From DATBMA01 sp036555105 (lineage in GTDB: Bacteria; Actinomycetota; Acidimicrobiia; Spongiisociales; ZC4RG35): a stretch of DNA of 64,000 nucleotides. Shown piece by piece: positions 55,673 through 63,204 of the stretch; the first letter of the stretch is position 1, and each line of letters opens with the position of its first letter. Below the pieces are notes generated by a model. It was not told the origin of the DNA and searched no databases. It saw only the letters and a program-made list of their open reading frames with translations. A program made the position numbers and the translations under genes. Where the stretch lies: assembly GCA_036555105.1 (NCBI GenBank), contig DATBMA010000114.1:3708-67707 (forward strand), written 5' to 3'.

Positions 55673-55684
55673 CTGGCCGCCCCT

Positions 55685-56455
55685 ATGAGCCTGCGTGTAC
55701 TCGTCTGCGTCAAGCGCGTCCCCGCGCCCGGAGCTGAAATCGTCCTCACCGATGACCGGAAGCGGCTGGACACCGAGTTCCTCGGCTTCACCACCAGCCC
55801 CCACGAGGAGTGTGCGGTGGAGGAGGCGGTAAGAATCAAAGAGAGTTCCGGCGGCACGGTCACTGTTCTGACCCTTGGTCCCGAGGAGGCCGAAGAGCAG
55901 CTGCGTTACGCGGTGTCGGTGGGGGCCGACCAAGCCGTGCTGATCGTCAACCAGGGCGACGACCTCGATCCGCAGGCGACGTCGAGTGCAGTCGCGGCGG
56001 CGATCCGGTCGCTCGAGGAAGCCGAGGGCCCTTTCAACCTGATCCTCTTCGGCAACGAGTCCGCGGACTCCGGCGGGTACCAGGTAGGTGTGAGAGTCGC
56101 ATTCGCCCTCGGTCGGCCGATGGTCAACGGCATCAAGGGGATCGAGGTGGAGCAGGGATCGATCACCGCCCGCCGCGCCACCGACGCGGGCTTCGAGGTG
56201 TACCGGCTGCCTATGCCGGCGGTGCTCGGAGTGAAGGAGGGCATCAACCTTCCTCGTTATCCGACGCTGACCGGTCGCCTTGCTTCCAAGAAGGTGGTGA
56301 TCGAGAGACGTGAGCTCACCCCCGAGCGGGGCGGATTGGAGCTGGTCGAGCTCTCGAGGCCGGTTCAGCAGAAGGTCGACACCGTCATGCTTGGCCGGGG
56401 GGCGGATGCCGCCCCCCGGGTGGTCGACACGCTGGTCGAATTGGGAGTCTTGTGA
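55685..56455 (+). CDS. etfB: Electron transfer flavoprotein beta subunit
   Basis: 256 residues. Binds AMP and forms the ETF heterodimer that accepts electrons from flavoprotein dehydrogenases. Visible: RVLVCVKRVPAPGAEI, VTVLTLGPEEAEEQLRYAVSVGADQAVLI, LFGNESADSGGYQVGVRVAFAL, LPAVLGVKEGINLPRYPTL-type segment (here PMPAVLGVKEGINLPRYP). Its stop overlaps the etfA GTG. Position between the dimethylglycine enzyme and formate-THF ligase suggests a dedicated ETF; the likely oxidant is the EtfD-like membrane reductase at 9.5 kb. Confidence 0.93.
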   Translation: MSLRVLVCVKRVPAPGAEIVLTDDRKRLDTEFLGFTTSPHEECAVEEAVRIKESSGGTVTVLTLGPEEAEEQLRYAVSVGADQAVLIVNQGDDLDPQATSSAVAAAIRSLEEAEGPFNLILFGNESADSGGYQVGVRVAFALGRPMVNGIKGIEVEQGSITARRATDAGFEVYRLPMPAVLGVKEGINLPRYPTLTGRLASKKVVIERRELTPERGGLELVELSRPVQQKVDTVMLGRGADAAPRVVDTLVELGVL

Positions 56456-57414
56456 GCGTCCTGGTATTGGTCGATCACGACCGCGGGACCGTCACCGTCG
56501 AGACCTATGAGGCACTCAACCTCGCCCGGTCGGTCATCGCCGAAGGGGAGCCGCTCGAGGCGGCCCTGATCGGCACCGGCCTGCGAGGTCTGGCCGCCGA
56601 CCTGGGCGGCAGGGGGGTGAGCAAGGTGCACCTGGTCGATGACCCGATCCTGGACGACTACGGACCGGAGGCCTGGGGGGAGGCCCTGGCCCAGCTGGTG
56701 GTGAGCAGCGGCCCGGCTGTGGTCATCGCTCCCGGCACCGACCGCGGCAATGAGGTCATGGCTCAGATGGCAGCCCGTGCCGAGCTCCCTCTGGCCGTCA
56801 ATGTTGTGGCCTACGACCGAGCGGCGGGGAACCTCACCCGTCTCCGCTGGGGAGGCAGTCTGCTGGAGAACGCGGTGCTCAACTCACCCCTCCCCTTCCT
56901 GACCGTGGCCCCACACGCATTGGACCCGGTCGAGCCAGGGTCAGGCGAGTCCGAGGCCATCGAGTTCTCGCCGCTGCTCGATGCGGGTCTGGCCCGCACC
57001 AAGGTGGTGGATCGGGTCACCCTTTCTGCCGGGGCCACCCTGGCGACCGCGCCGGTGGTGGTGAGCGGCGGCCGCGGGGTGGGTGGATCAGAGGGATTCG
57101 CGGTGCTCGAGGAGCTGGCCTCGCTGCTGGGAGGGGTGGTCGGTTGCTCGCGGGTGGTCACCAACAACGGATGGCGGCCCCACGCCGACCAGGTCGGTCA
57201 AACCGGGACCAGGGTCGCCCCCACCCTCTACATGGCCTGCGGCATCTCCGGGGCAATCCAGCACTGGGTCGGGTGCATGGCCGCGAAGAACATCATGGCG
57301 ATCAATATCGACCCCGAGGCCCCGATGGTCTCCAAGGCCGACTACGCGGTGATCGGCGACCTCCACGAGGTGCTGCCTGCCGTCGTCGCCGAGATCAAGC
57401 GCCGACAGGGCTGA
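56452..57414 (+). CDS. etfA: Electron transfer flavoprotein alpha subunit
   Basis: 320 residues from GTG 56452 (GTGA overlap with etfB). The C-terminal domain holds FAD: VVSGGRGVGGSEGFAVLEELA, ADQVGQTGTRVAPTLYMACGISGAIQH, INIDPEAPMVSKADYAVIGDLHEVLP. Length and motif order are standard for the housekeeping ETF alpha, without the extra ferredoxin domain of bifurcating forms, so confurcation is not indicated. Followed 20 bp later by formate-THF ligase with a ribosome site between. Confidence 0.93.
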   Translation: MSVLVLVDHDRGTVTVETYEALNLARSVIAEGEPLEAALIGTGLRGLAADLGGRGVSKVHLVDDPILDDYGPEAWGEALAQLVVSSGPAVVIAPGTDRGNEVMAQMAARAELPLAVNVVAYDRAAGNLTRLRWGGSLLENAVLNSPLPFLTVAPHALDPVEPGSGESEAIEFSPLLDAGLARTKVVDRVTLSAGATLATAPVVVSGGRGVGGSEGFAVLEELASLLGGVVGCSRVVTNNGWRPHADQVGQTGTRVAPTLYMACGISGAIQHWVGCMAAKNIMAINIDPEAPMVSKADYAVIGDLHEVLPAVVAEIKRRQG

Positions 57415-57434
57415 AGCAGAGGAGAATCACCGAC

Positions 57435-59132
57435 ATGGCCTTTCCCACCGATCTCGAGATCGCACGCCGCGCGGAGTTGAAGCCGATCGCCGAGATCGCG
57501 ATGGGGATGGGGATACCAGGCGAGCACCTGGTCCCCTACGGGTCCGGCGTCGCCAAGGTCAGGTTGGAGGCAGTGGAGGCGATGTCCGACCGCCCGGCCG
57601 CCAAGTACGTGGTGGTCACCGCCATCACTCCCACCCCGCTGGGTGAGGGCAAGACCACCACCACCGTCGGGCTGGGCCAGGCCTTTCGCCACGTCGGCAT
57701 GGAGGCCACCGTCGCCATCCGCCAGCCGTCGATGGGCCCCACCTTCGGGATCAAGGGAGGGGCCGCCGGGGGCGGCTTCAGCCAGGTGGTCCCGATGGAG
57801 CTGCTCAACCTCCACCTCACAGGTGACATGCATGCAGTGACCGCTGCCCACAACCTGCTGGCCGCGGTCATCGACAACCATCTCTTCCAGGGCAACCAGC
57901 TCTCGATCGTGCGCGACGATGTGACCTGGCGGCGGGTGTTGGATGTGAACGACCGCTCCCTTCGCAACGTCGTCATCGGGCTGGGCGCCAAGGCGGACGG
58001 GGTACCCCGTCAGACCGGCTTCGACATCACCGCTGCCTCCGAGGTGATGGCCATCCTGGCCCTCTCGACCTCCCTGCAGGACATGCGGGCGCGACTGGGC
58101 CGCATCGTCATCGGGGTCGACCGGCGGGGCGAGACCATCACCGCCGAAGACCTCAGGGGGGCCGGGGCCATGGCGGTGATCATGCGGGAGGCGATAAAGC
58201 CCAACCTGATGCAGACCCTCGAGAACACCCCGGTCCTGGTGCACGCCGGGCCTTTTGGCAACATCGCCCACGGGAACTCATCCGTGGTGGCCGACCTGAT
58301 AGGCATCAGGTCTGGCGACTTCCTCGTCACCGAGGCCGGGTTCGGGGCCGACATGGGGGCGGAGCGCTTCTTCAACATCAAGTGCCGCAACTCGGGCCTG
58401 GCCCCCGATGCCGCAGTGGTGGTGGCGACGGTGCGAGGGCTCAAGGCCCACTCTGGCAACCACCGGATCATCGCAGGCAGGCCGCTGCCCGAGGCATTGC
58501 TGGTGGAGAACCCGGACGAGGTGCACATGGGAGGGGAGAACCTCGCCAAGCAGATCGACAACGTCCGGCTGCACGGTGTGACTCCGGTGGTGGCGATCAA
58601 CGCTTTCCCGGATGACCACCCCTCCGAGCACGAGGCGATCAAGCAGATCGCGGCTGAGGCCGGGGCGAGGGTGGCGGTCTCGACCCACTTCGCCGAGGGC
58701 GGGAAGGGGGCGGCCGAGCTGGCCGAGGCGGTGGCGGAGGCAGCGGCCGAGCCCTCCGAGTTCAAGATGCTCTACCCGGACACGGCCACGCTGCGGGAGA
58801 AGGTCGAGGCCGTTGCCACCAAGGTCTACGGGGCGGCCAAGGTCCGTTACGACTTGGAGGCGGCGCGGCGGATCGACTACTACCAACAGAAAGGGTTCGG
58901 GCACCTACCGGTCTGTATCGCCAAGACCCATCTTTCGATCTCGTCGGATGCAACTTTGAAGGGCGCACCGACGGGTTGGACGTTGCCGGTGCGGGAGGTG
59001 AGGGCCTCGGTAGGGGCGGGGTTCATCTATCCCATCTGCGGGGACATGCGCACCATGCCAGGGCTGTCCGCAACGCCGGCGGCCTTCTCGATCGACGTCG
59101 ACGAGTTCGGGGAGATCGTCGGGCTCAGCTAG
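57435..59132 (+). CDS. fhs: Formate-tetrahydrofolate ligase
   Basis: 565 residues. Interconverts formate, THF and ATP with 10-formyl-THF. Visible: AITPTPLGEGKTTTTVGLGQA (P-loop-like), RQPSMGPTFGIKGGAAGGG, NDRSLRNVVIGLG, ETGFDITAASEVMAIL-like segment (here QTGFDITAASEVMAIL), MRTMPGLSATPAAF. In a demethylation pathway it can run towards formate and ATP, releasing the methyl carbon after oxidation by MTHFR and methylene-THF enzymes (folD was not seen). AGAGGAG is about 11 nt before ATG. Its last 8 bp overlap the convergent GT87 gene. Confidence 0.95.
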   Translation: MAFPTDLEIARRAELKPIAEIAMGMGIPGEHLVPYGSGVAKVRLEAVEAMSDRPAAKYVVVTAITPTPLGEGKTTTTVGLGQAFRHVGMEATVAIRQPSMGPTFGIKGGAAGGGFSQVVPMELLNLHLTGDMHAVTAAHNLLAAVIDNHLFQGNQLSIVRDDVTWRRVLDVNDRSLRNVVIGLGAKADGVPRQTGFDITAASEVMAILALSTSLQDMRARLGRIVIGVDRRGETITAEDLRGAGAMAVIMREAIKPNLMQTLENTPVLVHAGPFGNIAHGNSSVVADLIGIRSGDFLVTEAGFGADMGAERFFNIKCRNSGLAPDAAVVVATVRGLKAHSGNHRIIAGRPLPEALLVENPDEVHMGGENLAKQIDNVRLHGVTPVVAINAFPDDHPSEHEAIKQIAAEAGARVAVSTHFAEGGKGAAELAEAVAEAAAEPSEFKMLYPDTATLREKVEAVATKVYGAAKVRYDLEAARRIDYYQQKGFGHLPVCIAKTHLSISSDATLKGAPTGWTLPVREVRASVGAGFIYPICGDMRTMPGLSATPAAFSIDVDEFGEIVGLS

Positions 59133-60339
59133 CCGCCAGCCGCAGGGGGCCCGGCGCGGCGTCGTCGTCGAGCAGGATGAAGGCACCCAGACCGAGCAGG
59201 AGTCGGGGAACCAGGGCAATCCAGGCGTCGGCGGCGACGCCCCCTGCGGCGAGCTGGATCCAAGGCGCGGAGACCCAGATGGCGAGCACCATCCACCCGA
59301 TGAGCAGCCGCCGCCGCGCACCCGCGGCCGCCAGGGTGAGGGCCAGCGGGACCAGCACCACGTCGTAGCTCGGCCAGGAGATCGGGATCGCCAGCAGGCC
59401 GGCGATGATCCACAGCCACGGCTGGTCGAGCGTGCGGCGCCGGAATCGGAGCCAGCACAGTGCCAATGACAGGCCCAGGAGCAGTGAGGAGGCCGCGATC
59501 GCCCAGGGTACCGGGGCGCCAAGGTCGTAGATGAGTGATGGCAGCGAAGCGTTCGAAGGCCATCCGATCCAACCCTCGGCCACCTGTCCGAACGCCCCGG
59601 CGGCAATCGAGAGCGAAACACCCGGAAGCACCATGCCCGCCGCGTTCAGGAGAAGCGCCACCCCGATGGCAGCAAGGGCGGGGCGATATCGCCTCGAGGC
59701 AAGAAGTGGGACGAGTAGGGCGGCCGGCCAGAGCTTGAGGCAAATCGCTGCCGCCAGCAGAGCACCGGAGGCGAGCTCGCGGCGTTCGAGGAGGGCCCAG
59801 CTCCCGAGGACCAGGAGCGCCACGAGCGCGCTCTGGCTCCCGATGTAGGCGGTCTGGAGGACCGGCATCGACAGCCCGGCCAGGGTCCACCAGCGCCACC
59901 TGGGGCCATCCACCAAGGACGCGCTCCAGCCGATCAGGACGGTGAGGAGTGCGACGTTGACGCCGAACCAGACGAAATAGACGGCATCGAAAGGCACCAG
60001 GGCCAGCGGCAGAGCGAGCAACAGGGCGCCCGGGGTGCGGGGGTGGGGGGTGTCGGTGGCACCGACCATGAGGATGAGGTCCACCGGGGGGTCGAGCTGG
60101 CGAGCGAGCTCAGTCGGTGACAGGTAGGCGTTGCTGGTCAGAGCACCATGGACGGCCAGCCAGTCGTGTTCGATGTCGGTGACGTCGGGCGGCCGCGAGT
60201 TGGTCAGCCAGGCCGCCACTCCGACCAGCACCCCGACGCCAAGGGCGAAACCGATCCAGGCGGCATTCGACCGCGGGACTGAGGTGCCACTCCGGCTTGT
60301 GTCTGGATCCCGATCGAGGGCGGGCTGTCTGGTGCGCAC
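59125..60339 (-). CDS. GT87 (DUF2029) family membrane glycosyltransferase, copy 2
   Basis: 404 residues with about nine to ten membrane helices. A polyprenyl-phosphate-sugar dependent GT-C type transferase of the mannosyltransferase-like GT87 family. Visible: the acidic start of the first loop VTDIEHDWLAVHGALTSNAYLSP, NPRTPGALLLALPLALVPF, and LKLWPAALLVPLLA. It is a paralog of the next gene upstream (same DIE(H/Y)DWL and PRTPGA motifs), so the pair arose by tandem duplication and may act in successive steps. Acceptor unknown; the neighbouring WlbABC-like genes suggest a surface glycan. Confidence 0.75.
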   Translation of the reverse strand: MRTRQPALDRDPDTSRSGTSVPRSNAAWIGFALGVGVLVGVAAWLTNSRPPDVTDIEHDWLAVHGALTSNAYLSPTELARQLDPPVDLILMVGATDTPHPRTPGALLLALPLALVPFDAVYFVWFGVNVALLTVLIGWSASLVDGPRWRWWTLAGLSMPVLQTAYIGSQSALVALLVLGSWALLERRELASGALLAAAICLKLWPAALLVPLLASRRYRPALAAIGVALLLNAAGMVLPGVSLSIAAGAFGQVAEGWIGWPSNASLPSLIYDLGAPVPWAIAASSLLLGLSLALCWLRFRRRTLDQPWLWIIAGLLAIPISWPSYDVVLVPLALTLAAAGARRRLLIGWMVLAIWVSAPWIQLAAGGVAADAWIALVPRLLLGLGAFILLDDDAAPGPLRLAAS

Positions 60340-60351
60340 CCTTCGAGCAAG

Positions 60352-61548
60352 CTACCCGACCGAGCTTCGTGCCTCCATGCTCCGCGAGGGCATCGGGCTG
60401 CTGTCACCTCTCAACACCGCCATGCGCAACGCCCCCGACATCAGCACGACCCGCACAGCCAGTTCCAGCCAACCCGTGTGCATCTCGACTCCGTAGATGA
60501 GGTGCAGCCCGGGCAGGAGGATCCAGGCGAGGAGGGCGCCCAGGCCCGCCAAGTGCAGACGGGCGTCGGCCGAAATAGCCAGGGCGATGGCCAGCGGGAG
60601 CAGGATCACGTCGTAGCTCGCCCACGAGAGAGGCACGATCAACAGACCGCCGATCAGCCACGGCCATGGCGAGGCAAGCGAGCGGGGGTAGGTCCGATGC
60701 AGCCACCAGAACCCGAGCCCGATGGCGGCTGCCGCCGCTGCCGTCGCCATGAGAGCCGGCACTCCTGCCATCGACAGCAGCGCGGGCAGGGAGGCATTGG
60801 CGCCGAGCCCGATCCAGGTACCGGCCCCGTTGCCGAGAGCCTCGAGCGCGCTCACAAGGTCCACTCCGGGGAGGGCCAGGCCCGCCAGGGTCAGCCCGGC
60901 GATCCCGGCCAGGCCATACATGACCGCTCGCCGGCGTCGGTGGACCAGCCACGCCACCAGGAAGACAGCCGGCCATACCTTCAGGCAGACGGCGGCAGCC
61001 AGCATCAGCCCGGCCAGCAGATCCTGGTCACCCTCGGCCGCGAGCCATGCTCCAAGGACGAGCAGGGCAACGAACGTCGCCTGGCCGCCGAAGTAGAGGG
61101 TCGAGATCATCGGCATGGAGACTGCGGCTGTCATGCCCCATATCCAGCTCCGCCGCACGCCGATGGTGGGCCAGGCCCCCACCAGCAGCACCGCCATGCC
61201 CACGTTCAGGCCGAACCAGATCGCATAGATCGAGTCGAACGGCGCCAGCAGGAGTGGTAGGTCGATGAGCACCGCCCCGGGTGTGCGGGGATTGGCGGCC
61301 CCGGTCGCTCCTGACGGAAGCAGGACCGTCACCTCCTCACCGATGTCCGCCGCGATCTCTTCAGGTGGCAGATAGGCGCTGCTGTGCAGCCCCCCGTAGG
61401 CAGAGAGCCAGTCGTACTCGATGTCGGCGACGGTGGGGTGGAGGCGAGCTGTCCATATGGCGACGCCGGCCAGGACGCTCAATGCGACCGCCCAGATCCA
61501 TCGGGTCGAGCGCATGGTTCCGGGCCGAACGGCCAGGAGAGTGGTCAC
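60352..61548 (-). CDS. GT87 (DUF2029) family membrane glycosyltransferase, copy 1
   Basis: 398 residues from GTG 61548, which overlaps the acetyltransferase stop (GTGA). About ten membrane helices. Motifs parallel to its neighbour: VADIEYDWLSAYGGLHSSAYLPPEEI, NPRTPGAVLIDLPLLLAPFDSIY, LKVWPAVFLVAWL. The Asp/Glu pair in the first outer loop is the likely catalytic site of GT-C enzymes. The open frame runs further upstream, but that part lies inside the acetyltransferase gene. Acceptor unknown. Confidence 0.75.
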   Translation of the reverse strand: MTTLLAVRPGTMRSTRWIWAVALSVLAGVAIWTARLHPTVADIEYDWLSAYGGLHSSAYLPPEEIAADIGEEVTVLLPSGATGAANPRTPGAVLIDLPLLLAPFDSIYAIWFGLNVGMAVLLVGAWPTIGVRRSWIWGMTAAVSMPMISTLYFGGQATFVALLVLGAWLAAEGDQDLLAGLMLAAAVCLKVWPAVFLVAWLVHRRRRAVMYGLAGIAGLTLAGLALPGVDLVSALEALGNGAGTWIGLGANASLPALLSMAGVPALMATAAAAAAIGLGFWWLHRTYPRSLASPWPWLIGGLLIVPLSWASYDVILLPLAIALAISADARLHLAGLGALLAWILLPGLHLIYGVEMHTGWLELAVRVVLMSGALRMAVLRGDSSPMPSRSMEARSSVG

Positions 61549-62102
61549 GTCGAAGTGAGGCCGGACCCGTCGAACTCGTAGGTTCGGCCGCAACGACATG
61601 TCAACTCGCCGTCGAGGCGCAGGCCACATTCGCACACCCATCCGACCCAGCGAGCCGGGTTGCCGACGACGAGTGCATGGTTGGCCACGTCTGTGGTGAC
61701 CACCGAACCGGCGCCAATGAATGCGTTGCGGCCAATCTCCGTGCCGCACACGATGGTGGCGTTGGCTCCGATCGACGCACCTCCGCTCACCACGGTTGGA
61801 AGCCACTCGCCCGGGCCTCGCCTGAACTTGACACGGGGGACGAGGTCGTTGGTGAACACCACTCCGGGCCCCACGAAGACGTCGTCCCCGATCACCACCT
61901 TGTCCCAGATCTGGACCTGATTCTTGATCGTCACCCGGTCACCCACGACCGCCCCCGACTCGATGAAGGCGTGGTCGCCGATGTTGCAATCCCGGCCGAC
62001 TCTGGCTCCCTTCATGACGTGGGCGAACGCCCACACCCTGGTGCCGTCCCCGATCTCGTCGCTCTCCACCAGAGCCTGCGGGTGGCAGAACACGTCGGGC
62101 AT
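61545..62102 (-). CDS. Left-handed beta-helix N-acetyltransferase (WlbB/WbpD-like)
   Basis: 185 residues from ATG 62102. Hexapeptide repeats over residues 10-140 (IGDGTRVWAFAHVMKGARVG; NIGDHAFIESGAVVGDRVTI; IGRNAFIGAGSVVTTDV) form a left-handed beta helix. WlbB/WbpD acetylates the 3-amino group of UDP-GlcNAc3NA. The tail CECGLRLDGELTCRCG has two CxC pairs and probably binds zinc, as in other members of this group. One base separates it from the aminotransferase gene. Confidence 0.85.
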   Translation of the reverse strand: MPDVFCHPQALVESDEIGDGTRVWAFAHVMKGARVGRDCNIGDHAFIESGAVVGDRVTIKNQVQIWDKVVIGDDVFVGPGVVFTNDLVPRVKFRRGPGEWLPTVVSGGASIGANATIVCGTEIGRNAFIGAGSVVTTDVANHALVVGNPARWVGWVCECGLRLDGELTCRCGRTYEFDGSGLTST

Positions 62103-62103
62103 A

Positions 62104-63204
62104 TCAGCTCCGAACCGCCACTTGAAGTGAGGAGGCGACGATCTCCAGCTCGGAATCGGTGATTCCGGGATACATGGGAAGGCTGAGGATCTGGTCCGAG
62201 ATCGACTCCGCCACCGGGAAGTCGCCGCGGGAGTAGCCAAGAGCACTGGTGGCTCCGTGCAGGTGGACCGGGAGCGGATAGTGAATGCCGGTCTCCACCC
62301 CGTCGGCGGCCATCTTCTCCCTCACCAGGTCCCGGCGGGGGACCCGGATCACGTAGAGATGCCAAACCGGCTCGTTGCCGGGAAGTACGGCCGGCAGGGT
62401 TATGTCGGGATTGTCCCCCAACATCTCGCCGTATGTGTGGGCCGCCCTGCGGCGCCACTGGTTCCACTCCTCGAGCCTGCGGAGTTTGGCCGAGAGCACC
62501 ACTGCCTGGAGGGTGTCTAGGCGGGAGTTGAACCCCACCTCAGGGTGGTGGTACTTCTCCTCGGATCCCCAATTGCCGAGAGCCCTGACCCGCCTGGCGA
62601 GCTCATTGTCGTCGGTGAGCACGGCTCCGGCATCGCCGTAGGCGCCGATGTTCTTCCCCGGGTAGAAGCTGGTCCCGGCAACGGTGCCGAGGGCGCCGGC
62701 CGGTGTCCCGTGGCGTTTGGCGCCCTGGGCCTGGGCGGCATCCTCGATGATCGGCAGGTCTGCCAGGCGGGCCCGCAGGCCATCCACGTCTGCGGCCTGC
62801 CCATACAGGTGCACCGGCATCACCGCCTTGACCGCCGGCCTCGAGGCCGCATCCGCGGCGGCATCGACGTCGACGAGATAGGTGTCAGGATCGCAGTCGA
62901 CCAGGATCGGAGAGGCTCCGGCCCTCATGACTGCCAGCACGCTGGCGATGAAGGTGTTGGCGGGGACGACCACCTCGGCTCCAGGACCGATGTCGAGTGC
63001 GCGCAGGGAAAGCTCGAGGGCGTCGGTGCCGGAAGCCACCCCTACGCAGTGAACCGTGCCCATGTAGGCGGCAAATGCCTGCTCGAACTCGGCGACCTCG
63101 GGCCCGCGTATGAAGCGTCCGTGGTCGAGCACGCCTTGCCACCCCAGGTTGACCTCTGCGGCGATCTCGGCATGCTGGCGGGCCAGGTCGACCAGCGGGA
63201 TCAA
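62104..63204 (-). CDS. DegT/DnrJ/EryC1/StrS sugar aminotransferase (WlbC/WbpE-like)
   Basis: 366 residues from TTG 63204, which overlaps the dehydrogenase stop (TTGA). PLP enzyme that adds the 3-amino group to a 3-keto UDP-sugar. Visible: IPLVDLARQHAEI, VGVASGTDALELSLRAL, EVVVPANTFIASVLAVMRAGASP, PVHLYGQAADVDGL, EDAAQAQGAKRHG, SFYPGKNIGAYGDAGAV with the PLP lysine in PGKN, and GFNSRLDTLQAVVL. The upstream open frame lies inside the neighbouring gene and is rejected. Confidence 0.88.
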   Translation of the reverse strand: MIPLVDLARQHAEIAAEVNLGWQGVLDHGRFIRGPEVAEFEQAFAAYMGTVHCVGVASGTDALELSLRALDIGPGAEVVVPANTFIASVLAVMRAGASPILVDCDPDTYLVDVDAAADAASRPAVKAVMPVHLYGQAADVDGLRARLADLPIIEDAAQAQGAKRHGTPAGALGTVAGTSFYPGKNIGAYGDAGAVLTDDNELARRVRALGNWGSEEKYHHPEVGFNSRLDTLQAVVLSAKLRRLEEWNQWRRRAAHTYGEMLGDNPDITLPAVLPGNEPVWHLYVIRVPRRDLVREKMAADGVETGIHYPLPVHLHGATSALGYSRGDFPVAESISDQILSLPMYPGITDSELEIVASSLQVAVRS

